From: Tomocerus qinae
Taxonomy: Eukaryota; Arthropoda; Collembola; Entomobryomorpha; Tomoceridae
NCBI GenBank assembly: GCA_020055645.1
Contig: CM034546.1
Location: 134,313,875 to 134,377,874 of the forward strand
Direction: 5' to 3'
Length of the DNA stretch: 64,000 nt
The translations under genes were made by a program, and so were the position numbers. Under the pieces are notes generated by a model. That model did no database searches and was not told the origin of the DNA. It worked only from the letters and a program-made list of their open reading frames with translations. Below are positions 54,400 to 64,000 of this stretch, in pieces. How positions within the stretch are numbered: the first letter of the stretch is position 1; the number at the start of each line of letters is the position of its first letter.

Positions 54400-55355
54400 G
54401 AATAATGTGTTAATTCACAGAGTTTTGCGTTGAATCTTACCCAAAGTGGTGTCATAACTCAAGATGAATACTCAGAGGTATATATGAATATGCAAGCCAT
54501 ATTGATTTATATAACTATTTTTTGTAAGTACTGGTTGGGAATTCATTTTACAAGACCTGAGGAAATTTTCCATGTCTCACGTTGCAGAATTACTGGAAAG
54601 GAATTTAGTAAATTAAATACCAATTTTCTTCATTGGCAAAGAATTATTAATTTCTTTCTACAGCTTTCAGAAGAAAATAAAATTACTTTTGAATGATTAT
54701 GTTTATTTTTCCACATTTCATTTCCACTAATTATGCATGCAAATTCACATTAATTCAGACTTTCGTCTAATCGCCGTTAAGGTATTCAAAGTCATATTTA
54801 GCTCATATAAATACTACCGATGCTAAATAATTAATCTGATAAAAATTGCAATTATAGGAGAACGTAATGAAGTTTAGCAAATGTTCTATAGTCATAAAAG
54901 AATTGGAAGAAAAAAGTTCTATCGCCTCACGCTGCATGTTGAACTAGGCAAAATTGAGGTATTGGATTTTTTCGTCCAGGTTTTTAAAAACTGATCTGTA
55001 CGTAATATTGTATTATTTTTTATTGCACAGTAATTGTGTAGGATGGTTGATTTAAAATTTTCACATTGCAAATGTTTAATACTAATTAGGATTTTTGTGA
55101 GGAAAAATTTAGGTAACTAAATAACTAAGACAAAACTGTATGAATGGTTGAGGAATTGTTAAATAATATGTCAAATATTGATCATAGGACGATAAGTTAT
55201 GACATTATGACTAATGGAAAGGCAAGATAAGGAATTGTCTATTGACTAAAATTGATAAAGGTAATGGAATAAGGGAATGATTCTATAGGTTACTCAACGT
55301 CACATAATCTCACAGGTTGCTAAATGGAACTAAAGGAATAATTAAATTTCTCGAA
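54400..55355. other. Intergenic DNA downstream of SMYD4-like gene
   Basis: AT-rich. It begins with a short open segment (about 54421-54476) whose translation resembles a CARD helix but has no firm exon model. The rest shows nothing and would contain the SMYD4-like 3' UTR. Confidence 0.45.
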
Positions 55356-58300
55356 TCAAAAGAGCTGATCGATTGCTCTGGGATGAACTTGGTTTCCCAA
55401 ATGAAGACACGCAATCTTTGCGGTTTCTTGCCAGATGTGATAGTTTTTAAAGGGTGGCTGGACAAGAGCGTCAAGTCTAGCAATAGATTCGTACACAATT
55501 TCAGAGCATTTGGCAAAGTTTCCAGCTGCAATTAAATCAGTAGCACTTTTGTAGTTCCCCTCAACTTCACTCATGGCTTTTAACGTTTTGAGAATATTTG
55601 TCGTATGCTGGCAGTTAGAACAGGCAGTTATGAAGTTCAGAGATTCGTCATTTGAGCGACATATAAAACTGTGGCAAAATTCGCATCGAAAGCAAACAGC
55701 AGCGTCTTGTTGAGACATCTCTTCAAATGTAGGCCAGTTGTTTGTACAAGCCACGCATTGGCATTTAAACCAGAAAATGTTCATTAAAGTCAATTGTCTG
55801 TCTTGTTTTGGGGTCAATGCATAAAATGGTCCATAATTCCCGGTGATTTGTTCTCCTTTGTAAATTGTTCGGATTGCTCGCACCACTACTGTGTCATTCA
55901 CGAAATACCTACACACAGAAAATCAAGTTACACCAATTAGTTTCGCGTTCCATTCCAGTAATTCCAGTGAAAACAAAAGCAAAAATATTTTAATTGTAGC
56001 ATTAAAAATGACGAATTACGTTTACAGCATCTCGGAGTTATTTAAAAAAAAGAATTTGTATATACCAGGGTTAGAGGATTTGTTAAAAATAATCTTAAGC
56101 GATCCTATAACCTCCGCCAAATTATTAGATAATGATTCTAAGGTTCGAGATACATTTACTCGCCATTCTTTTACCACAATAAATGTAAATAAAGCCAGAA
56201 AATCAAATAATATTGTGGTACAAATTTCGAAACGCTTTTTCAGGAAAATTTCAAACTTAAATCTGGTAAGGATATTCTACATGGTTTGGGAAATTCTACT
56301 GTCTACATGTTTATTGCGAGGGCTAATGATCCTTTCATCAAAAAGCTTTTTTTCTATGGCTGGATAAATAACTGTCATTTATTTTACAGAAGCAGATAAC
56401 ACATTTAACAACCCAAAGCATGTTGAGAAATAAGCTTTTAAATGTATACATAAAACTTTGAACCTATTTTCAATTTGATTCCGTCATTCTGAACGGGTTA
56501 CTTTACTTCTACCTGCTACATAAAGCAGGGAATATTTAATCACACATTTAATACACACATGAACAATAACCAACAACCAAGGTTGTTTTTTTATATACCA
56601 ATTAATATTATATTCATTTTAAAATAAAGGGCAACACTTTTCGCGGATTTCAAGCCTAACTTAAAATTACCATAATAATTGAGAATGATCATTATATATT
56701 ATGTCCAATAATGATGTCAACATCGGGATTGAAATCGAACCATGCACTTGGTCACCGAGTCTCGGTGTCACTAGACAGCATCAATTTTTAGGCTCCTTTT
56801 TCTCAGCCCAAAATACCAACTCAAAAATAGTTTATGTCACGATTTTACAGTTAACTACTTTTCCACGGATAATTTATCTACGAATAAAACATTGTAAACA
56901 AATTTAAATTGCTATAACATAAATTAACAGTTATGATATAAATCGACATTTTTACTACACAAATTGACTTAAAGGGAAAGTTTAAAAGTAATATTTTATT
57001 TTTTTGTATATTATAATGTCTTTTACCGCTTAAACTTCAATTTATACCAAATATAATCAATATTTTGTTCCTTTTTGGAGGTAGGTACTATTTAATGCTA
57101 TTTATTCCTTTCCTAAACAGCTTACAAAGTTAACAAAAGCTTTCGATCTGCATGTCTGCCCATCAAAAGTAAAAAAATTAACGAAATAATAAATAAATGA
57201 GAATTTTCCATACTCCTTAATTACCTTAAAGTGTTGGGAGCACACGAATGATTGCACAGAGCTGGAAATAAAAAAATTTCATGTTAATTTTGTCTACTTG
57301 CAAAATTTTTAACATTTAGTCATTAGCATTATGCTAACTTAAGCTAAGTATATTAATCGATAGATGCTAGTCATCAATTATTATTTTGTACGTACTGAGG
57401 GTATTAAACATTCCACCGCCCATATGAACCGATTTTTTCGTTTCCGTATCCCAAGCTGTCATTTCATATGTGTTAAATTGCAGAAATTTTAGGCAGCGGA
57501 AAATTATTGTTCCCAGTTTTAATTCAATAATTTCCTCTGTGATGTCTTCTTTGCCCTTTTTCTTTCCATTTTCAACTTGTATGGCTGTATAGAAAAAAAT
57601 ATGAATCATGTTTTGGCATAGTTATTACCTTATTCAGCTAACTTTTCCAGCTCATTCCCATTAATTTATCTTTTGTTCTTGGCTGGCGAAGCAGATAGCT
57701 CTGAAGGAATCGTGACTGGAGAAGAATAGGCTACCCAATTAGCTTGGTGGGTGATCTATTGATTCTCAATCACGATTTCTTCGCAGCTCATTGCTTCGCC
57801 TGCAAAGGACAAAAGACCAATTAATAGGATTAAAATTGAGCTGGTTAGCTGAATATGATAATATAATATTAGAGCAAGAAATTCTGGTAAGCATAATATT
57901 ATGTAGACTTAAAAAATTAAATGAATAATGATGGGCAGTTTTAACTGCATAAGCAAGGCCTACGTCATTTAGTGATTTTAATATTAAATCTAATATTAGT
58001 AAGATATTTTAATAAGACGGAAATTTAAGGGTGGTTAATAGCGGGGCAACTGGAACATACACTTTGTGCGTATCACTTAGCATTAGAGTGTGACCCCTAT
58101 TTATTAACGAAAACTATTCAAAGTTTCCAAAAACTGTCGGAAGGTGAATACCTCGGACTTGTGGCTCAGAAAAAATTTGAAATTTCTATTTATTTTTGAA
58201 TTATAGCGTTGATGGGAAATCATGTTTTCCCGCTAACGCAATAATCAATTTAATATTTAGGAGCCACAAGTTACAAGTAATCAACTTGCGCCACTTTTTG

Positions 58301-61300
58301 GAAATTTTGAAGACGTTTACTTGGTAAATAAATAGAGGCTACATTCTAATGCTAAGTAATACACACAAAGTATATGTTCAACTTACCCCGCTATTAACCA
58401 CCCCTAAATGTATACTAAGATACTAAGATAGGTAATAGTTAAGGAATTTATGATTTGCTTAGCTACTGATTACTTTTTGACTCGGAAATCCTCTTGAATA
58501 AGTCCGTTTTCTTCAAAGTACTCACAAGAAACAAAGTCATGACAGCTCGGTGGAAATTTTCTTCAGTGTTTCTCTTTTCTGAATGAGTAACATGTGACAA
58601 GAGAGCCGTGTGGTCCGTCCTATAAAATTCTCCGTCGTTTTGTCCCCGTTTTTCTTTCTTCTTTCCATTTTTTTCTTTATTTTCTTTCTGAGCCGGTTCT
58701 TCATTTTCTGTCGCATTGACCAAGTCATACCAAGAGAGAGCATCCAAAGGGTTTGACTGTCAGACAAGAAAAACGTGATCCCAAGTATTATTGCACTATA
58801 TTTCTCATGGGTTATAAGTACATATAGATGTTATCACTCTTAATATTGTATTACATCTTGTAGACACATGTACGTACACGATTCTATTGACTAGTAAAAT
58901 GCATTTGAGAGCTGCAGTTGCATAAAATGTATATTATTTAATTATTATAAAATTAATAGCAATCCCTTTAGCATTGAGAGCCTGAATTTGATAAATTTGT
59001 TTTGAAAATAGAATTGACAACGCAACGTAATTTAGATAAACGCTAGACAGAAAAACCCTAGCAATTGTTTAGAGTGCCGAATGGTATTTATTATCTCTGA
59101 AAGAGAATATTGTTTATTAGTGTAATAATTTATTAGTTGTTAACAGTGTTATTTATGTAGCAGAGTTTTGTAAGTTAGTAAAATTCATGCGAGAGTGTTG
59201 AGTGGTTCTTTCTTGTTTGAGAAGTGTAAGTAGCTGTCAATGAAAGAAGACAGTGGCACAAATGGTAATTTTTTATTTCTGTCAAGTCGAGCTGTTCTGA
59301 TAATTTTCTATTTCTAGGTGCCTTATCTTTTATATCTGAGTTCCAGGCCATGGATATGGATATCTGGATCGCTCTACTCCATTTAGAACAAATAGAGATA
59401 TTCTCAAGAATGAATAATTTACCTCCGTGCCCTAAGACGGGGTTATTTTTAGATCTCAGATTATGCATGGTGCAAGAAAATATACATACACTCTGTTATG
59501 AAGCAATTTGCATCATCTGCACACACTGCCAAGTCAAACAGTGTATATAAATGTAATTTATAACGAATTGGGAAGGGACTATCTTAAAACTCTCATCGCC
59601 ATCACAAACACTGAGATTTCTATTCGCAAGACAATCTGAATAACAAAGCTGGGATCATTTCCGTTGACTAATTGAGTACCTACTTATTCTTCGATAAATC
59701 CATTAACTCCCAAACTATTAAACCCAAGCTCTAGTTTATTATTTTTGCAAACTGTACACGAAAACAAATAACGAATTGGAAATCCCCGAATTGAAATACT
59801 CATCCTCTACAAAGTATGAGGAAAAGAAAATATACCTATAATTCGAGGAAAATTGCCAGATTTGCATTTAGCTGTTTCCCCAAAAATAAACTTAGGATTT
59901 GGCAGAACTTAAAACCTCATGCTAAAACTGACAATTTCTTGCATATTTATTAATATTCAATGATCAAATTAAAGCACATGTTTTTAATTTCATATGCTAA
60001 GGTTGTGTGTATTCAAGATGAGATTCAATACCTAAATGCAGACACAAGATAAAATACAATTTCTATATTCATTATCTTCTTATCGTTCCACTGATTAGAT
60101 AAACCTGATTATATAACTTTAAATTGACATCTGTAGGTTTCAACAGCACATTTACTATATTCCAACATGCATAATGTCAAAAGCTGATTTTGTTGTCAGT
60201 TGTTTAACTACCTCGATTATTTGAATGAATCATATTCAACTACCTACGCTCAGGGAACAAAAAAGGTAGACCTTTTCTACAAAAAAGAAAATGCACTCTT
60301 TTTTTAAGGTACTACTTTTTTAAAAAAGCAGTCCTTTCTACCTGTTCTGGGCCGCAGCGAGGGGGACCCCCCCCCCCGAAATCGAAGAAAAGAAAGGAAT
60401 TTTTGCCTTAAAACCCAAAAATTTTTCGTGCTTCGCGCGAATATAGTATTATTTTTCAATTATTATTTGTCGGGCCCCTCCCGAAATTTTTTCTGGCTGC
60501 GGCCCTGTACCTGTTTTACCTTATTTACACGTAAATGGGGCACATCACAAAAGGTAAAATGGCAAAAAATGACTACTTTTTTAAAAACTTACTTCTGCCA
60601 TTTTTATTAAAAGGCTAAAAAGGCAATTTTTTGTTCCCTGGCTACGCTATGATATCTCTTATGCCCAACTTCAATAAAGTGCACGGTTATTAAATAAATG
60701 TTATTAATTGCAGTCTCCGAAAACTATAAGCTTCAAATAAATATAGGGTTATATATAATATGTACTTCTGCAATATAAATGCTGATTATGTTATATTATA
60801 GTAATGAGCATAACTCGGAAAACTCTGCAAAATTAAATGCAAGTGCGCTAGTTATCTACATTATTTTTAAAGCGTAGTTACCTGAGTAAGGATTCTGAGA
60901 GCCAAATAGCAAATGACAGAAATGCCACAGCTGTGAAGGAAACCAATTATTTTACATTCGGTTTTGTGGTAAGAATTCCAGGCTGCTTCTTTACATTTTA
61001 ATGAGCAATATGAGGCAACCACGCAACTTTTGCAAACCACTGGAGCTTGCAAGCTGTAAATCATAATAAAGAACAGACGATGTGACTTTTAATTTAAATC
61101 CTAACATTTTCTCACTTAAACTACTTTTAGTTTAATGACATTAGTCTATTTACAATTTGCATTTTTTTCTTCGGCAAAAATATCCCAATTAGCTACGTAT
61201 TGACTACCCGGGAGAATTTTAATGAAGTCTTTTGTACAGTACTATATAGATCGTATTTATTTTGATAATTTTAGTTTAGAAGTAGATACTTTGTCATTTA

Positions 61301-63296
61301 TACTTTAAGGCAAGACCAGAGGCAAAGTGAGATGTAGGAAAGGCAACGTATTTGCTATTCTTATTACAGTCCAATGGGAAGGCCACAATTTTGCATTGAT
61401 TGAGATCAAACTTCCCGTTAGTTGTTGTACCGGTCGGACTCTTTAGTGCTATAAAATTAATCGTTTTAAGTCGGAAGGCCAGTATCGGAAGGCTCAAAAT
61501 TTAATTTTTGAGAAAAGTTTGACAATGATTTATGACAAATTGTGCTTCTAAATGAACCTACAATTAATCTGTTCAAAATTTTGAGACAGGGCAAAATAAA
61601 TTCATAAAATTCTCCCAAAAATGACATTTAAACTACTGCGCAAAAACAATTAATTAAAAATGGCAGGAAATTTTCATGCAGGCAATATTTACCATAATTG
61701 CCTGGCTATACGATTCTTCCTTCCCCATAGAAAAATAGTGCTTCTTATAATACCTGTAAAAGGTAACATGTTACATCAACTTGCTATTTTGTGATACGAA
61801 GGAAAGACTTACGGAGTAAAACATTGAGCACATTGTCTGTGACAAAATTCTTGGTCAAGCGAAGACGCGTAAGCTTTTTCGACAAATAATACATCACCGG
61901 GACGAATATCTTCATTGGCAACTATAAAACGGCCTTCAATATCATTACGCTGAAGTGAACAGCGCCTCGAAGCATTTCGTAAATATTTACCACTACCACC
62001 CGCCAGGTTTGGTAATTTAGCCTTTTCTTCACCTTTCGAAGAATACGGCACTTCTGTAACATTCATTTCATCGTAAGTATTTACAAAACTGCCACTATGC
62101 TATGATTTATTGCTATAAATCCATTTATCTATAGTGCGACCCGTGTTAACCCCGAACCACCTTAGATACACAAAACCCTATAATGTATTTTCGTATTTAG
62201 CATTTAAAATACAATTTAAAATCACTTAAAAATGATAGAAAAATTATTTTAATAAAAATTTCAATATTTTGATCTAAGCGAAGATATAATAATTTACGAT
62301 ACGATTGTAATTTTTTAAAACCAGATTTTGTGGTAACTTACTGAAAATGTTATTTTTCAGGAGGTCTTCCAAATGGGATTTTAGTCTAGCCTCTTTTTCA
62401 GCGTCCAGTCCCGTTGCATTTGATAAAGCTTTGATAGCCAGTTGAAATCTTTTGGTTGATTCTTTGATATTTCCTAGCATCAAGCAGCATCGGCCAGCTC
62501 TCTCATGCAATTTGTAGCCCAATTCAGATGGGTAGTCCAGAGAAAATGCAATTTCTGCATCTTGCAATGCCAAAGTGTACTCCCCCAGATGAAAGAGACA
62601 AGCACAACGATTCGCATACACGATTGCAGCATCTACAACAAATTTTGTTATGACAATACCAATTAACACTTGGCATGTTTTTGCTTCATGCCTACTTGTG
62701 CGTACACATGCACAACATGTTATTAAAGTCTCGTTATCCGGACATGTTTTTAATTTGTAATGATGATGGTCCTAAGCAGTTTTAGACATTTACAGAATTT
62801 AAATCAAAGAAAATTGTCACTCCGAAAGTTTAATCTTCTCAACCCTGACCTAAACCAAATCTCATGTCAATTTAATGATTATTGTCAAGTCCTTGAACCA
62901 AAATTGGACAAAATATTAAAACGACGATTAAAAAACGAAATGCAGAAGCAATAAATTAAAATTAGTACCTTTAGGATCGTCATGGGGCATCCAGACGAGG
63001 CATTCTGAATAATATTTGAGGGCGGCTTCCGTATTTCCCTCTCGATAAACTTTGTTTCCCGAATTTTTTAGCACCATTGCCTTAGACTTGTCTTTATTCG
63101 TGCCATTAAACTTGAAATTATTATCAACGCACGTGGAGATTTCGTTTTTTCTTATATCTAGTAGCAATTTGACACGATCTCGATCCATTTTTTGCCTATC
63201 AAACTTCCGCCATTCTTCACCGGAGAGCTTAGAACGGAGTAATTGATGCAACTCTCTCACGACATTTTTCTTCCTCTCCACTTCGAATGCAAACAT
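55356..63296 (-). CDS. SMYD4: SMYD4-like TPR, SET and MYND domain protein, 8 exons
   Basis: Putative protein-lysine methyltransferase of the SMYD family. Exons (minus): 62969-63296, 62342-62632, 61813-62053, 60882-61053, 58474-58756, 57396-57584, 57225-57261, 55356-55908; 2094 nt, 697 aa, frame intact. TPR-like helices occupy about 70-200 (GNKVYREGNTEAALKYYSECL, YANRCACLFHLGEYTLALQDA), the arrangement specific to SMYD4. The SET domain starts at about 225 (GRFIVANEDIRPGDVLFVEK). It is interrupted by the MYND zinc finger (CAQC, CKSC, YCSLKCKEAAWNSYHKTEC; about 280-325). It resumes with NHSCAPN in a 37-nt microexon and GEQITGNYGP in exon 8, followed by the post-SET Cys cluster (CQCVAC). A Lys/Glu-rich insert (about 365-395) separates MYND from the second SET half. 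Key S-adenosylmethionine-binding motifs (NHSC, NYG) are present, so activity is plausible. Confidence 0.9.
56008..56461 (+). CDS. Possible small gene nested in SMYD4-like intron 7 (tentative)
   Basis: Two open segments, 56008-56265 and 56390-56461, join across a GTAAGG donor and a TTTTACAG acceptor in phase 0 to give 109 aa. It begins MTNYVYSISELFKKKNLYIP and ends NVYIKL. It is Lys/Asn/Ser-rich with no signal, membrane segment or domain that I recognise. It lies on the strand opposite to the host gene. Support is only the open frame plus good splice sites, so chance is quite possible. Confidence 0.25.
58029..58404. mobile_element. Harbinger-like MITE in SMYD4-like intron 5
   Basis: Inverted ends of about 65 bp (GGGTGGTTAATAGCGGGG at the left, its complement at the right) enclose about 375 bp, with TAA at both borders (58026-58028 and 58405-58407). 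Three-base TWA duplications are typical of PIF/Harbinger elements. A short extra inverted pair (GAGCCACAAG / ACTTGTGGCTC) sits in the centre. Confidence 0.75.
58757..60250 (-). other. Left part of SMYD4-like intron 4
   Basis: Intron sequence without a recognised feature. A plus-strand open frame at 59350-59550 and its opposite at 59175-59468 are overlapping shadows with no support. Confidence 0.5.
60251..60640. mobile_element. hAT-like MITE split by a second MITE
   Basis: Ends CAGGGAACAAAAAA / TTTTTTGTTCCCTG are inverted repeats. Flanks CCTACGCT (60243-60250) and GCTACGCT (60641-60648) form an 8-bp duplication with one mismatch. The interior contains further T-rich inverted sequence and is interrupted by the element at 60347-60507. 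It lies in intron 4 of the SMYD4-like gene. Confidence 0.7.
60347..60507. mobile_element. hAT-like MITE, family CAGGGCCGCAGCG, nested
   Basis: A 161-bp member of the family at 27679-27867, with ends CTGGGCCGCAGCGAG / CTGGCTGCGGCCCTG and an exact 8-bp duplication TACCTGTT (60339-60346 and 60508-60515). The duplicated target lies inside the older MITE 60251-60640, so this insertion is the younger. Confidence 0.88.
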
Positions 63297-64000
63297 TGTT
63301 GATTATATTTTAGAATAAATTATTTATACGTTCACAGTAAATAACTTCCAATATAATTCTGATAATAATTATTAATTACACTCCCACTTTAATTGAAATA
63401 ATAATATAATTTGTAGCAGTAGAATTAATTAGAAAATATTTATTTATGGTGAAAAAGTTTAAATAGCGTTAGAGATTGGAGTAATTGTTCATTTGTTCCG
63501 AGCATTTGAACATTGATGAACAAATATTCGATTTGAAATGAGGAAATGCGTTCTGCACAGACGGAGATTATGCAATTGCCGAGGGAGAGGAATACCAAGA
63601 TAGATTGAGAATGTAGTTGAGACTCTCGACAATATAATGTCATGAGAATTAATGACGGAACAAATGTACATACTATTAGAAATCTTATTTTTAGATCGGC
63701 TCAGCGAGAACAGCGTTAGTCTTGTGCTTCATAGCGAGCGAGTGTCGGAATTGCATACAGCTGTGAAGTTTGTTCAATAAGATTTTACAGTGTGGGTGGA
63801 CTTTGGACTATGTAACATCCAACATTATATAACTATACGAATCAGTCTTCTGCCAAGATTATAATTATACTCTCACTAGTAAACACTTGGATTTTAACAA
63901 AAAATTAACAAACTTGCACAAAACTTTTCTCTGTCTCATTACATCCTGAATGACTGGAAACATTTCATAAAAAATTCTTGGAAAATCTCAAATTATAATA
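63297..64000. other. Upstream region of the SMYD4-like gene
   Basis: 700 bp of AT-rich DNA at the right window edge. It should contain the SMYD4-like promoter and may contain the start of another gene beyond the window. No open frame here is convincing. Confidence 0.45.

Overview
The window is AT-rich nuclear DNA from an animal, almost certainly an arthropod. The evidence is short-intron protein-coding genes with GT-AG splicing, divergent ionotropic receptor-like chemoreceptors, CCTAA/TTAGG arrays of the arthropod telomere type, and many small inverted-repeat transposons. A springtail or another basal hexapod would fit, but this is an inference. No bacterial operon, CRISPR array, rRNA or tRNA was recognised. 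All gene models were spliced by eye from conserved protein motifs, GT-AG sites and reading-frame phase. Each spliced model below closes in frame over its full length.

Layout. 1-2675: the 3' UTR of an upstream ABCC copy that lies just outside the window, a Helitron-type end and two inverted-repeat elements. 2676-10080 (+): an 18-exon full ABCC/MRP transporter (1454 aa). 11868-16476 (+): a two-Tudor-domain protein with a Cys-rich N-terminus (1014 aa). 16960-26570: a three-fold segmental duplication. It carries a broken copy of the Tudor gene (20408-21056) and three minus-strand paralogues of a small coiled-coil protein built from 11-residue 'HAEQI' repeats. 26703-27334 (-): an LC3/Atg8-like protein. 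28070-29865 (-): an ionotropic receptor-like gene with one frameshift. 30548-37010 (-): the kinetochore/RZZ protein Rod (KNTC1-like, 1405 aa). 37993-39891 (-): a secreted leucine-rich protein. 41426-43080 (-): a CENP-C-like protein with a cupin domain. 43614-45842 (-): a second ionotropic receptor-like gene. 47069-50054 (-): a secreted Asn-rich repeat protein (898 aa). 51145-54178 (+): a possible CARD-like two-exon gene. 55356-63296 (-): a SMYD4-like TPR/MYND/SET protein (697 aa) with a possible small plus-strand gene inside one intron.

The genes do not form one pathway. Two are kinetochore components (Rod and CENP-C). Two are chemoreceptor-like. The Tudor gene would fit germline piRNA biology.

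The space between genes is dense in non-autonomous DNA transposons. Several have exact target-site duplications: 8 bp (hAT-like), TA (mariner-like), TTAA (piggyBac-like) and TAA (Harbinger-like). The most unusual items are the hendecad-repeat gene family, an inverted-repeat element with a telomere-like core, a small element carrying four perfect TGACGTCA sites, a 14-bp solo transposon end with an intact target-site duplication, and the Asn-rich secreted protein.
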